Shown: one piece after another, positions 20,792 to 32,979 of the stretch
Layout of the letters: each line of letters starts with the position of its first letter
Numbering within the stretch: position 1 is the first letter of the stretch
The notes under the pieces: model-generated
The model's database searches: none
What the model saw: only the letters and a program-made list of their open reading frames with translations
Told to the model about the DNA's origin: nothing
Translations under genes and position numbers: made by a program
Source of the DNA: Darksidea phi
Taxonomy: Eukaryota > Ascomycota > Dothideomycetes > Pleosporales > Lentitheciaceae
Assembly (NCBI GenBank): GCA_030770425.1
Contig: JASJFT010000047.1
Coordinates: 62,001-126,000, forward strand
Direction: 5' to 3'
Length of the DNA stretch: 64,000 bases

Positions 20792-23700
20792 CTAGTCCAT
20801 TTTAATGTCAACCTCGCCTGTGTCGAGCAACAACTTGGCTATCGTCTGGTGGCCACTATGTCTCGCCCACAATAGTGGTGTCCACCCGTACTTATCCTTG
20901 CAGTCGATGTCGACCTTACCTGTGGCGAGTAGTAGTTTAACTATTGTCTGGTGGGTCCTATATGTCGCCCACGATAGCGGCGTCCATCCATGCTTGTCCT
21001 TGCAGTTAACTTCGACCTTGCCTGTGTCGAGCAGCAGCTTGACTACCACCTCGTGTCTGTCCTGCACCGCCCACCATAGAGGCGTCCGCCCGCTCCGATC
21101 CTTGGAATCGACGTCGACCTTGCCTGTATCGAGCAGTAGTTTGACTATCTCTTTACGCCCGTACCGCGCCGCCTACGATAGAGGTGTCTGTCCGTTCTGA
21201 TCCTTGGAGTCGACGTCGACCTTGCCTGTATCGAGTAGTAGCTTGACTATCTCTTCACGTCCGTACAGCGCCGCCCACGATAGAGGCGTCTGTCCGTTCT
21301 GATCCTTGGAGTTAATGTCGACCCTGTCTGTATCGAGCAGCAGCTTGACTACCACCTCGTATCCGTCCTGTGCCGCCCACGATAGAGGCGTCCGCCCGCT
21401 CCGATCCTTTATATCAACTTCGACCTTGCCTGTATCGAGCAGCAGCTTAACAACCGCCTTGTGTCCGTACTGTGCCGCCCACCATAGAGGTGTCTGTCCG
21501 TTCTGATCCTTGGAGTCAATGTCGACCTTGTCTGTATCGAGCAGCAGCTTGACTACCACCTCGTTTCCGTCCTGTACCGCCCACGATAGAGGCGTCCGCC
21601 CGCTCCGATCCTTCATGTCAACTTCGACCTTGCCTGTATCGAGCAGCAGCTTAACAACCACCTCGTTTCCGGACTGTGCCGTCAACAATAGAGGTGTCTG
21701 TCCATTCTGATCCTTGGAGTCGACGTCGACCTTGCCTGTGTCGAGCAGCGGCTTGACTACCGCCGTGTGTCCGTACTGTGCCGCCCACAATAGAGGTGTC
21801 TGTCCGTTCTGATCCTTGGAGTCGACGTCGACCTTGCCTGTGTCGAGCAGCAGCTTGACTATCTCCTCACGTCCGTACTGTACCGCCCACGATAGAGGTG
21901 TCTGTCTATTCTGATCCTTGGAGTCGACGTCGACCTTGCCTGTGTCGAGCAGCAGCTTGACTATCTCCTCACGTCCGTACCGCGCCGCCCATAATAGAGG
22001 TGTCTGTCTATTCCGATCCTTGGAGTTGACGTCGACCTTGCCTGTGTCGAGTAGCAGCTTGACTCCCGCCTTGTATCCGTCCTGCGCTGCCCACGATAGA
22101 GGTGTCCGCCCACTCCGATCCTTGGAGTCGACGACGACCTTGCTGGTCTCGAGTAGTAGCTTCACTACCGCCTTGTGTCCGTCCTGCGCTGCCCACGATA
22201 GAGGTGTCCGCCCGCTCCGATCCTCGGAGTCGACGCCGACCTTGCCTGTGTCAAGCAGCAGCTTGACTATCTCCTCACGTCCGTACCGCGCTGCCCATAA
22301 TAGCGGCGTCTGTCCGTTCTGATCCTTGGAGTCAACGTCGACCTTGCTGGTCTCGAGTAGTAGCTTCACTACCGCCTTGTGTCTGTCCTGCGCTGCCCAC
22401 GATAGAGGTGTCCGCCCACTCCGATCCTTGGAGTCGACGACGACCTTGCCGGTTTCGAGTAGTAGCTTGACGACCGCCTCGTATCCATTCCCGGCTGCCC
22501 ACGAGAGCGCCGTCCGTCCGTACTGATCCTTGAAGTCAACGTCGACCTTGCCGGTTTCGAGTAGTAGCTTGACTACCGCCTCGTGCCCGTTCCCCGCTGC
22601 CCATGATAGCGCTGTACGATTATTGCCATCTTTGGAGTCCTGGTTGACACCATCCTTCCGCAAAATAGCTTCCACAACGTCCACTGCTCCACGTCTGGTG
22701 ACGTCTAAGAAAATTTCTTCTACAATTAGGCTTGGAGTTGAAAACTTCCCCCCTTGAAGGAGAAGCGTCATCAGATCCAACCGGCCGTTCTGACGTGTTA
22801 TATGCAGGGCTGTACGGCCTTCTTCATCTTCCATTTCAATCGCTGAAGGCGCATTTTGGAGCAAGGACCGAACAACTTCTTCGTGGCCATTCTCCGTTGC
22901 AACCATTAACGGACATTCCCCAAACTCGTTTCGAGAAAGTGCGGAGGCACCGTGTGAAAGGAGCATGTTGACCACGTTCGTTAGACCTCTTCTGGAGGCT
23001 AAAATCAGTGCATCGTCGTCGAATTGACTCTCGTCCTCGTCTTCATCTTCGTCTTCATCTTCCTCTTCGGAGGTTCTTTCGAATTCTGGTGATCTACTTG
23101 TATTAGCGCCAGCGTTGAGTAGCTCTAAAATAAGACCCTCGAGAACGTCGTCTTGCTGAAGCGAGCGATCTTTCAACACGAAAAATACAGCTCCATCCAA
23201 GTTTACGTTCTTCTCAATCAATTTGGCGAGAAGTGTCCTGTTCCTGCTGCTAATGGCATAGAAAACTAGAGCGGTCTCTCCTCCTAGGTATTTGAGGTCT
23301 GCACTCGCTTCAATCAGCCTAAAAACCACCTCTTCAGCCTTTTCGGCTAAGGCGATGGTCAGCGCTGTATCACCATCGTTGTTTGCAGCATTGACGTCCA
23401 CAATTTGGCGCCCTTGACGCCCTATCTGTCTGATACTCTGGTCGCTTTCCTCTCCGTTTTGAGACCGCCATCCGATGCACCGATCCAGCAACATCAAGGC
23501 AATATCCTGATGGCCCTCTCTAATGGCGAGGTGTAGTGGCGTGTTTCCATCCGAGTCTCTGCCAAGCTCTCCGTCATTTTGCTCTAGGAATGCGTTGAAA
23601 GCACTTCCCGAGCCGAGCGCGGCCAAGATATGGAACTCTGTTGCTCCAATAAATGGCCACCCTATAGGCGTGTGGGCACTGTCGGGATCTAGGGTTCTCC

Positions 23701-26562
23701 ACAGATGCCCGAGTTTTCGTATGGTCTCAGACTGTGGTGTCCATTGAATGATCGAGAGGAGATCGGACTGAAGAACCCCTTCCTGCTCTGCTTTTCGAAT
23801 ATGCTCGAACACGAACCGCGTTGCGTATGGTGCCAGTTGAAATCTTGACGAGAAGGCACCCCGCGGTAGCCGGCCACCATCTAGTACTTCTCCCAACATT
23901 AAGTACCTGAGGCAGGACCTTGATATCTGAAAATGACCGGCTCCCTTTTGGGTCCGAATGTTGCATTGACTGCATTCAGTATCTTTCAAAAACCTATCGA
24001 GCAGGTAGTCGGCTACTGACTGGTGGATCAGTTGCGCCTCGCGGTCTGAGTCCTCTTCGTCTGGGTCGTATTGCTCCCAGATCTCGCGGGTTTGAAACTG
24101 GACCAAGCCTCTAGAGATGTGCTTCACATACCTCTCAAAGCCGGTTAGAGTATCAGACCAGCTCTCGTGGGTCCTGAGCTCGGAAACAGATGTACAGCTC
24201 ATATTTGTATCGGTAGCAAGCGCATCTCGAAGCTCTTGTGTAGACAACGGCCTCTCAGCGAACAGCACCCACCGGAAAAGCTTTACCATCTGAGGTTTCT
24301 CGACGTTAGAAACACCATTCAGGATTGCAGTGTACAGCTCGGTTAGAGTTTCCGGGGAAGCTGCGAGGTCTTTCAGTAGCTTATCCGCTCTGATACCTAT
24401 CAAGTTCTTCCCAATTATCATCTCAGTAACTAGGAATACCCACTGAAATGATCCTTGAGCTTTCCGGAAGATCTCATTTTCGATCTGCTGGCGCTTTGTT
24501 GCTGGTTGAATGTCCTTTAGTCGTTCCTGCGTATACCACCGGATATCTTTGTCGTTCCGCTCCTCTACAAATATCGCTGGGATCGTATCAAGGCCAAGGA
24601 TCGGATAGTGCCTAGACGACAAGCATATTCTGACCTGTGCTTTCGTAGACTCAGCCTGCTTCACAAGATCTTTAAAGTATGCTAATAGGCTTTTAGCAGG
24701 ACCCTCGCCGCATTCATCGAGTGCATCGACAAAGATAGTAACAGGCTGAGATTGCGTGCCCTTCGTTAGAACATAGGAGAGGAACTCTCGAAGCTCTTGA
24801 TCAGTCCAATTCCATCTGCTTTCCATATAGTTCCCGAATCGTTTTTCCCGCTCTTCAAATTTCGCAGTAAGCTGAGTAAGGTATATCGGAAACTTCTCGA
24901 GTATGGAATTTAATAGGGCGCGGAATATACCTAGCAGCGTCTTTTGTAGGTTCGTTCCTTGGCCATGGATAAAAAAGGATATAGTAACCTCTCCCGGCTT
25001 CTTTTCACGTATAGTCTTGAAGGCAGATTTCATAAGCACAGACTTGCCAGCGCCAGGATTCCCCTTGATCCAGAAAAGACCGCAAGGCTTTTCCATCCAG
25101 TCTCGATATTCTGGATCTTCGAGAAGCCATTCACAAGTCTCTATTGCAGTGTGAATATCGTCGTGTCTGTGCTCTTGTTCAAGAAACGAAAGTGATCTGA
25201 GACAGCCTACGTCAGGTCAATAGGTTATGAAATCAATTACACAAAGTCTGCTTACCCTTCTCCTGGGGTGAAAGCTCTACTGGAAGTGCAACACTATTAG
25301 CATTTTTACACTGCCAGAGAACATATCTGTAGTACGTACCTCTAGTCACAGGCTTAACCTGTAACCTACTTGGTAGAGTATACGTCTGCTGGCTTCAGGC
25401 TTCAGCAAAGTACGGAGACAGAGGACTTCGACAAGACAAATCTAGCTTACTCTGTGATGCTATTCTCCAAGCCATCAGAAGAATCAATTTTTCTGCGCTT
25501 AGCAGGGGGGCTCGCACAACGTTGGGAGTAGTGTTCTTTTTGAGCATAAGTACTAACATACTAGTAAAAGCAAAGACAAATGCCAAACTTACTGCTCGCT
25601 CCACGTGTGATTTCTTCTGCCGTGCACGTCTCCACCACCTCCGCCGCTGGTATCACCGACAGCAATTCCTTCGCATACGCCGCTGCCGTTCCCGCCGCGT
25701 ATGGCTGCCACGACTTATTCTTGTGCGAGTCGGCGTAGTCGCAGATGCCGCGAATGGCGAGGCAGGGGAAGCTGTTCATCAGACCTGCTGCCTCCATCTC
25801 AAAGCAGAGAATGCCGCCAACCTCGCTGCTCAGCCTGTTCCGTGTGTCTCCGTCCCTGATAACTTGGTTGCCCGACGCAATCGTCCCGTAGTGAACTATC
25901 ACCTTCTCTTCGATATCGCGCGGTAGTCGAGCCTCTTGCTTATCCGTGCTGCACTTATCGCATGTGGGCCCTCCTTCGTGATCGTACGTTGCCTCGAACA
26001 GAGTATCGGGCCCTGCTTTATCGCGCTGGAACTTAGGATTGCAGCAAATCTTCGAGATATATTCGGAGAGCTTGCTTCGGCCTAGGAGCTCGTTCGCCCG
26101 TACCTTGGCTACCGCGGCTAGCAAGATCTGCGGCGGAGCATTAAGTAAGCCCGTTCGCTCAAACCCGCTTGGAGTCGTCTTCCCAGCGTCGTATTGCACC
26201 ACCCCACCGAAGGTCTGGTGCGGTTGGCCGACCACTACGTCCCCAAGCCGGATATCTGCCTCTGTGCTGGGGACGCCTCCACCGATGCCCACCATCAGCC
26301 CGAACCGGAGCCCCTTGAACGTCGCCTTCATCTGCGTCGCCACGATCGCTGCAGGGTTATTGCCGATGCGACCAGCGGGCAGGCAGACAATCACCACGTT
26401 GTGTCCTGCAATCGATCCTAAAGAATACAGGTTCTCGTCGTTCTCGTCGCGCTCGAGGTCCTCGTGCTCCTCGTCGAGCATCTGCTGCGCCGCCGCCAGC
26501 TCGACGGGGAGGGCGCATATCCACCCTACGGTGTATTCCTCGCGTCGCGGTCGGCGCGACAT
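20792..26562 (-). CDS. PNP-NACHT-ankyrin NLR-like receptor with a premature in-frame stop
   Basis: Exons by phase: 26562-25593, 25535-25451, 25392-25340, 25279-25256, 25206-20792 (introns 57, 58, 60, 49 bp). They total exactly 1849 codons. Residues 1-310 are a purine-nucleoside-phosphorylase/uridine-phosphorylase-type domain (EYTVGWICALPVELAA, GIGGGVPS, GDVVVGQP, FEMEAAGLM, IRGICDYADSHKN). A basic linker PPAKRRKI follows, then ELSPQEKGCLRSLSF, a NACHT module with Walker A GNPGAGKS and Walker B VTIFVDALDECGEG, helical regions, and an ankyrin superstructure ending in 17 nearly identical 34-residue repeats. A TAG at 21173-21175 replaces the conserved Trp of TPLSWAA in repeat 14, yet the frame stays open with perfect repeats for 127 more codons. 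In fungal NLRs a PNP N-terminus acts as effector and NACHT oligomerises; repeats sense ligand. A truncated 1721-residue protein may still be made. Confidence 0.88.
20800..22640 (-). repeat. Near-identical 102-bp ankyrin-coding tandem repeats of the PNP-NACHT gene
   Basis: About 17 full units and one partial unit encode EAVVKLLLDTGKVDVDSKD-x2-GxTPLSWAAQxGH variants. Units alternate between an RSGRTPLSWAAQDG type and a QNGQTPL-WAARYGR type over much of the array, suggesting a 204-bp dimer as the duplication unit. The minus strand is coding. Long plus-strand frames here are phase mirrors of the 3n-length repeat. Confidence 0.85.
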
Positions 26563-26900
26563 TCCGAGTCATTACAACGGGGGCAGGAGGGCAGAGGGGC
26601 TGTCTCGGCGAAGGCCTTGGGGTAGGGTGTGAAGTGGTGGCACGGCAGCGAGCGCTGCCATTGCCATTTTGCTGCCGCTCAGCCTTGTGGCCTGCACTGC
26701 AACCAGCTGCCTGCTGCCAGCCCATGGCCTGAGGATTGGACCATCCATTCGCTAGCCAGGGGTGGCGGCATGAGCGGCACGCCATTGGCCCGCTAGGCGA
26801 GGAAGAGAGCAGCTGTCCATGTGCTTCGCGGCTGCAATCTCTCGACTTCGTACAGTATCTAGGCAAAAAGCTACTAAACCTTTCATTTCGACCGGCAAGA
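26563..26900. promoter_or_regulatory. 5' flank of the PNP-NACHT-ankyrin gene
   Basis: Upstream sequence of the receptor gene on the minus strand, GC-rich, with no clear TATA box. I see no second gene. Confidence 0.35.
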
Positions 26901-28010
26901 ACTTCATCTGCGGTATATCTCACACCATATATAAGGCAGCGCTTCCAAAGTTTCCACTACTGTTTTGCGAATGACAGTGCAAACCATCATCACCACCACC
27001 ACAAAATACCTCTCCAAGACAGCAAAGCTACGTACCCCGTATAACCCCCTCCCCCAATTTGCACCAGACTCTGAACCTTGAACCCACTCCAACCCATCCC
27101 AATGGCCTGCTCGTATACCACTTTAAGTCGCATCCCCAGACTTCTCCCACCATATCGAGAGTTTCACCCTTTCTTTTTTGCGCCCCAAGTACCCAAAGAA
27201 AGTCCGTATAAAGAAGACAAGTAGGAAGCAAAGCATAAGCTTTATATACCCGCGCATCAGGAATCCGTACACACGCAGCGCTGAATGTCACCACTTCCTT
27301 AAAGTGCTGAGGCATTTCATCATCAACGCCCATCTACCCACTAGAACACAGGGGAAACTTATTCCGCGGCGATCTCCCATACCGTCTCTTCATTTTGCAA
27401 TGATCTGCCAACACCACACCAACGCCATGGCCATGTCTGGCGGTCCTTTCAGCCACACCCACCGCACCAAACCGCACCCCATAAGCTGGGCATCAGCTAG
27501 TTTAGTATTGTAACCAGAGATCTTACAATTTGGTGAAGAGAGAAAGGCGGAGGAGGAATATCGAGGGTTTATATACATTATTAAATTTCGGACATCGGGA
27601 CAATGGCTTTGCGTGCGGACCACCTCGGTGTCTTCGAAGTGTTGATAACCACCACCAACATAACTTCTCTGTCCGTGCTAGAGCGAAGATAAAACAAACG
27701 CCACGCCCCTACATGTCTACGAGTACGTAGACTTTCAGCAAGCCAGCCCAAACTCCCATATCCTCATCCAGCATTAAGCTTATAGTAGTACCTAAGGGTG
27801 GCTTTAGTACCCGTAGAATGGGGGTATAGTGTGAAGAGGAGAATAAAGGAGAGTGCTGGAGGTGTTTATATATCCACACTTCTCCCAAAACGACACCAGA
27901 CGACATCTCCACAGACCTCTCACAACTCGCAAAATCAAAGCTCGTACGCCACAATGCTTTGGACATCACTAACATCACGCAAAAAGTGCACACAAACCAC
28001 CACATGAACG
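26900..28010 (+). repeat. Four loosely similar TATA-bearing segments about 310 bp apart
   Basis: TATA-like strings at about 26925 (accatatataaggcag), 27241 (gctttatatacccg), 27565 (ggtttatatacatta) and 27864 (gtgtttatatatcca) are spaced 316, 324 and 299 bp. Each is followed 60-150 bp later by an A/C-rich 'aacca-c-accac' block (about 26981, 27402, 27646, 27992). Similarity outside these marks is weak, so this is either an ancient tandem array or coincidence. No frame is shared. Confidence 0.35.
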
Positions 28011-28782
28011 AACAAATTACGTCTTGTCATTAACCTCATTCGCGCACTGGTCGCTGCCCAACCAACCAAAAATTCCCGCCCCACCTCGACCCATAACCAG
28101 ACCCTCAACTGAGATCAAGAAAGTCCCATCGCACCGTCATCATGCACCGAAAATCCCTATCATCTGGTATCCAAAAAACAAACCACACCAGACTTTAGCT
28201 TGTTCGAAAGGACGTCAATGCCATCATCATCAAAAGTAAAAGAGAATGCGTACAACTACAATAGGGGACATCGCCCTTCTCGTGCTCCTTCGTCTTTCAA
28301 TGGAAACTCTTTCCCATACTTCTGTGCTCTCATCTCTGTCCCAGCAAGCTCGATTTAGCTCGCATCTTATGTCACCCCGCATAACCGTGGCGCCGTGAAT
28401 TCCACTGTATGGTTCCGGGTGCGCTGGCCATTCAAGACTGATGCGTGCTGAAAACCGGTGTCGTGCTTGCAATGCAATTTTACCCGACGTCAGTGGTCCG
28501 AGACGGTATCATGTCGAGCCGAGCTAGTTAATGAACGAGAATTGACTTGCCCAATCAAACACAATGCAATGATAAAATGTATCAGTTAAAACATAGAGTG
28601 AAGCGAATGTCGTGAAGATGATTCGAACGTTCCAGTCCAGGCTGGCATGCAAATCGTTACGGATCAAAATCCAAATGAACGCCGCCGATGCGGTAGGTAA
28701 ATCATATAGGCGTTATACGCCACAGGAGCCAACCAATATGAATGCCTCGTAGGATAAAAATCGAGCAGCAGAAATGGAGAGT
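28011..28782. other. intergenic, 3' side of the SH3 gene
   Basis: No supported gene or RNA. It contains the 3' UTR region of the SH3-protein gene on the minus strand. Confidence 0.4.
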
Positions 28783-30282
28783 TCAAGGCTTCGCCTCCTG
28801 GCTGTTGCGTTGACTGGAAGGTTCAGGGCTCGCTTCAACCCCTTCCATTGGTCCACCTGCTGTTCTCGAAAAGGGCCCTTCTGTAGCGGTAGGCGTCCCG
28901 AGCATCCCCTTCGGATAAGGTTCAAGATCTTTCGTGCTAGTGGAGAAGGTTGAGATGATCGGAGTGTAGGTCTTGTGTTCGGCCTGTGTCGGTGTCTTAG
29001 CCTCCGGTCCGGCCGAGACCGGCGAGAGGAGACCCTCCTGGTGGCCAAGAGCCTCCTGCAGCACAGTACCTCCGTTCATTAGACCGTTCAGGCCGCCTTC
29101 GATGTCGCGTAGCAATCGGACGTATTCCTCGGGCACTAGTCCGCTCTCCCCGGTTTTCGGATCTTGAGCGACGAGCCATCCCTGGCCATGCCGATATGAG
29201 ACGAGTATTATTTGGCCCTCAATAAGTGGTAGCTCGTTGTCATTTAGTCGTTCGAAGTCATATAACGCGACTGCCTTGCCATGCATCTCCTCTTCGGGTG
29301 AGGCGATCGTGAACTGGTAGTCTCGGGAGAATCGGCTCTCGTCATGAAGGAAGTCGTCTGGCTCCGACATCTCCTCGTCAGAGTCGTAGGGCGGGCCATC
29401 AATATCGGTATATGCGCGCTGCGGAAGTGTTGTCGCAAAGTGCGAATCTCGTCGGGAAGGGCCAGAGGGAACCTCTAATGATGATGGCTGCCCAGGAGGG
29501 TACGTAATGTAATCTCCGCCAGACCCATTCGTAGCTTCGTTCGTTTCGCCAACAAAGTATAACGAACTATCGCCATTGGGGCCCGAGTACGACCCGCGTC
29601 TATGCTCCTCAGGAAATCCTCTCCGGCCACGAGTCTGGTCAAAATTGACGATGTTCGATTTGTGTTTTTTGTGCCGTGTGTGACTAGTGACTACCGGGCT
29701 CGAGATATCCTCGTCTTCGCTGTATGGCGGACCGCCGTCGTAAGCTGTCTGCGGTAGCTGTTCGCCAGCGTCTCGTGATGTCGCTGACCATCCTCCTCGT
29801 TCATTGTGCCATGGCACTGCCGGCGGGTCCGACAGCCTCCTGCTGACTTCGCTTGCGGGTGTGGAAATGTCCGAAGGTTGCTCTGGAAGCGGTCCATAGA
29901 AGAGCGGTTGTATGGGTGTGTAGGCAAAGTCGCGCACAAGTGTATAGGGAAGGCTCGAGTGGAAGATGGGGAAGGCAAGCGACTGCGGACGAGAGCGTAC
30001 CGACTGCGAGTTTGACGTATTTGAGAAGGTGGAGAGGCGCTTGTTCGCATTCACATATGAGCTTGCTCGTTCCAGTTTCGCTTTGGACGGCGGGGATGTC
30101 ACCAGCGGAGGTAGCGATGTGCGGTTCGTGCCGGTGGTTGTGAAGGAGCCGGGCTCACTCCTGGGGGACAGCACGTCGGCGGCCATGGCTGAATATCTCT
30201 GCCTCCCTCGAACAACAACCCCCTCGGCAATGTCGCCCAGCCGTCGCAAGTCGGCGGGGTCGTTCTTCTGTGTGTCGGTCAT
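28783..30282 (-). CDS. SH3-domain protein, Nbp2-like adaptor
   Basis: The single-exon frame of 499 residues is mostly disordered (Ser/Pro/Asp-rich, repeated DGPPYxSDEE-like acidic patches such as GGPPYSEDEDIS and GPPYDSDEEMSE). One SH3 domain lies at about residues 337-393: GKAVALYDFE at the start, ELPLIEGQIILVSYRHGQGW in the middle and GLVPEEYV at the end, which supplies the ALYDF and SxxPxxYV-type ligand-groove residues. The close spacing of 'NDNEL' and 'SYRHGQGWLVA' recalls Nbp2/Skb5, the adaptor that brings the PP2C phosphatase to the HOG MAP-kinase cascade in yeasts. This assignment comes from the SH3 alone. The gene is transcribed away from ssu72. Confidence 0.82.
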   Translation of the reverse strand: MTDTQKNDPADLRRLGDIAEGVVVRGRQRYSAMAADVLSPRSEPGSFTTTGTNRTSLPPLVTSPPSKAKLERASSYVNANKRLSTFSNTSNSQSVRSRPQSLAFPIFHSSLPYTLVRDFAYTPIQPLFYGPLPEQPSDISTPASEVSRRLSDPPAVPWHNERGGWSATSRDAGEQLPQTAYDGGPPYSEDEDISSPVVTSHTRHKKHKSNIVNFDQTRGRRGFPEEHRRGSYSGPNGDSSLYFVGETNEATNGSGGDYITYPPGQPSSLEVPSGPSRRDSHFATTLPQRAYTDIDGPPYDSDEEMSEPDDFLHDESRFSRDYQFTIASPEEEMHGKAVALYDFERLNDNELPLIEGQIILVSYRHGQGWLVAQDPKTGESGLVPEEYVRLLRDIEGGLNGLMNGGTVLQEALGHQEGLLSPVSAGPEAKTPTQAEHKTYTPIISTFSTSTKDLEPYPKGMLGTPTATEGPFSRTAGGPMEGVEASPEPSSQRNSQEAKP

Positions 30283-32081
30283 GCGAGGTAGTTGTTTCCT
30301 GATCGGAGCCTTGGAGAGTCAGCGATGATCAGGCGCGGGGGTTTGAGAGCGCGGCGAAGATATGGCTCGTCTTTAGGCGCCGCTCCAGGTAAGACGTGCG
30401 GATACAAGGTAGAGGCCCGGATGACGGCGCCGCCAGTGAGGACCGTCCGCCGACGTCCGGCGCAAAAGATGACGGATGGCAGGTGTATCGCCCGAACCAC
30501 AGTGGGCTGGTACCTGGCGGCGGTTCGTCGAGGCTGATTTTTGATGTGCGTGCGCCGCGGGGACTCGATGTTTTGGTGCGTGTTTCGAGGGAAGGCAAGC
30601 CAATGGGCCCTAGGGCTCGCGCTTGGGGGATTCTGGAAGCGACGGCGACGAGAGAGACGAGCCCGGTGATTGGGGGGCAGTGGGCGACGAAGGAGGATGG
30701 TTGCAGTGTAGCGGCGGCGGAAGCGCTCGCTGCGGGTTGTGGGGGACAGCCCTGGCGCTAAGACTTACCCAGTGAACGGCCGCAGGATGGGGCTGCGGTA
30801 AGACGTCGCGAGGGCAGCGCGCGGTGCAGCAGAGAGGGCGAACAGGATGCGGGGGTCGCGGACGGCGGGTGTAGTGATTTTGTGCGCTGTGTGCGAGATG
30901 TTGGGAGAGCGGCGGGCGTGGTTTGTCGTGCTGGCCGCTGTGGAGGATAGGACTGGATGCAGGCTGGGATATAAATAACTCCGCACCACTAGAGGGCCGG
31001 TTCGACGTTTCAGATGCAAGTTGGACAGCCAGCCGACAACACAGCGCAGCGCATTCCTGACGCAATATCGCGGAGGACGAGGAGAAGTCTGCGGCGCGGA
31101 GGCGTTGAAGAAGCAGTGCTGCAAGGCGGGAAGGGCTGCTGTCTTCCCGCGCGTTGGCATCGAGCCTCATGGAGGCGGTAGCTGCTTTCTCTCTAGATCC
31201 GCGACGTGAAACGGGCTAACGCGAAAGGGACGCGACCGCCCCGCGCAGATGGACGACGAAGATGTCGGCGGTGAGCAGCACGCCATTTCGCAATTGGCGC
31301 GGTCCGGCTTGCGATTGCCAACCGAAGGGGCTACTGCATGCCCAGCACTGTGTAGGCGTTGCTTCGTTGTCGTCAGCTTCAGCGGCGTCCCCAAGCCGAA
31401 GTGCAACCATCTGACAAGCTCTGGCATGGGCAAGAAGAGCCGGCCTGTCGTGTCTCGGCGCCGACATTTCATCTCAGAATCGTAGCAGCAATGCTCATAG
31501 CAGCAATGCTATGGGATCCAAGCGCGACAGGAACAGGAAAGGAGCCCGCTGGAGACGTCAACATGGTCAAACTGCGCCTGAAGGTCGACGGCCCATCCCG
31601 CATTGGGCGAAATATTTCACCCGGAGAATTAGTCAGCCATCGAGTAATACCGAGCAACGCACTTCACCCGCCCACAATCGCTTCCCTCCATCTCGCCTTC
31701 ATCCTCGAACAACCACCACACATATACCCGGTGTCAGCGCCCGCTCGTGACCGCCTCTCTCGCACTCCGGGGCCGCACACCTCCAATAGCCCGCCGACGT
31801 ATGCCATGTAAGTCCCTGTTCCCACAGCATTGCCAACACCCGCCGCGAAATGATGATTACCCTTATTGGAGCTGTCCTATTCCCCATGAGGACCACAAAC
31901 ATTACGCACTGAAAATTCTGAATCGCATGCCCGAAACTGCCTTTGTTATGCCGTCTATTGCTGCATGAAGGGAATGGGCTAACGAGGTGAAGAATTTGCA
32001 GACGCGAGCGTTATCCCAGTGATCCAAGCAAGCATCCCAACTGCCTGTCTCAGCCAGCCTTTGTTGTGCCTTCCTTTCGTC
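30283..32081. other. divergent promoter region between the SH3 gene and ssu72
   Basis: This 1.8-kb divergent intergenic region is GC-rich, so long frames occur on both strands (for example 30610-31170 minus and 31249-31811 plus), but none has domain signal. A TATA-like gatataaat sits at about 30967. I see no separate gene. Confidence 0.5.
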
Positions 32082-32979
32082 ATGTCGGCCGACCCGCGGC
32101 TGAGGTCGAGGGCCCAGCAGCAGTCCACGGCCGTCCCTCCACCTCCTCCGCCGCCTATGGAGCCGCAACCAATGGGCATGGATGGCGCCAACGACGCTCC
32201 GGCTGGCCACAAAGACGCCGTCGTGGACAGGTTCAATCTCAAGTTCTGCACCGTGTGCGCGAGCAACCAGAACCGGTATGTTGGCATCTACTACCCTCAC
32301 AAACACGAGCTAAGCGTCCAGGTCCATGGAAGCACATCTGCAGCTCGCTTCGGCGAACCTCCCCACCATCTCCTTCGGCACCGGCTCGCTAGTTCGGTTG
32401 CCAGGGCCTAGCATCACGCAGCCCAACGTGTACCATTTCAACAGCACCACCTATGAGGCCATCCACCAGGAGCTGGCTCAACAGAACACGCCCCTTTACA
32501 CGGCGAATGGCCTGCTCAACATGCTTGGCCGCAACCTCACCATCAAAAGCTTTCCGGAGAGATTCCAAGACTGGGTGCCGGGCAAACCGCGCCTTGAACA
32601 TGCCGGAGACAAGGGTGCCGCCGGTACCGAAGCTGGTGTGGTGGATGTGGTTATTACATGCGAGGAGCGCTGCTTCGACGCCGTTTTAGACGACCTGCAT
32701 AACAAAGGAGGCAAGCTGAACAGACCAGTCCACGTCTTCAACGTCGATATCCGCGACAACCACGAAGAGGCGCTTGTTGGCGGCAAAGGCATCCTCGATC
32801 TCGCGCTAAGCTTGAATGAGGCTGCTGGCAAGGAAAAGGACATCCATGGTGACAACGGTTGGGATCGGGGTAGCGGCTCCGCGCGAAGTGGCTTCGATGA
32901 ACGTGTGCCTGAAATCCTCGCGGCATGGCAGGAACGGTGGCCGCATCTTCCCGCTTTATGGAGTCTAGCCTGGGTTTAG
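32082..32979 (+). CDS. ssu72: RNA polymerase II CTD phosphatase Ssu72
   Basis: Exon 1 is 32082-32275 and exon 2 is 32322-32979, with a 46-bp intron GTATGT...TCCAG that splits the active-site Arg codon; the product is 283 residues. The low-molecular-weight-phosphatase-like signature CASNQNRSM (CxxxxxRS) is restored exactly by splicing. The rest of the family core is present: [44 protein letters not shown] and GGKGILDLA. Ssu72 dephosphorylates Ser5 (and Ser7) of the polymerase II C-terminal domain in the cleavage/polyadenylation factor. The N-terminal Pro-rich 50 residues (PPPPPPPME) and the last 40 extend beyond the usual yeast length, which is common in filamentous fungi. Confidence 0.96.

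Noticed and set aside
20800..22640. Regular direct repeats that could look like a CRISPR array
   Set aside because: The repeats are contiguous coding ankyrin units without spacers, in a eukaryotic genome.
20805..22757. Series of plus-strand open frames of similar sequence across the PNP-NACHT array
   Set aside because: They are mirrors of the 102-bp ankyrin repeat on the coding minus strand; their Ser-rich periodic peptides match no family.
30610..31170. 186-codon minus-strand frame upstream of the SH3 gene
   Set aside because: GC-rich region open in several frames; low-complexity Pro/Ser/Arg composition without motif.
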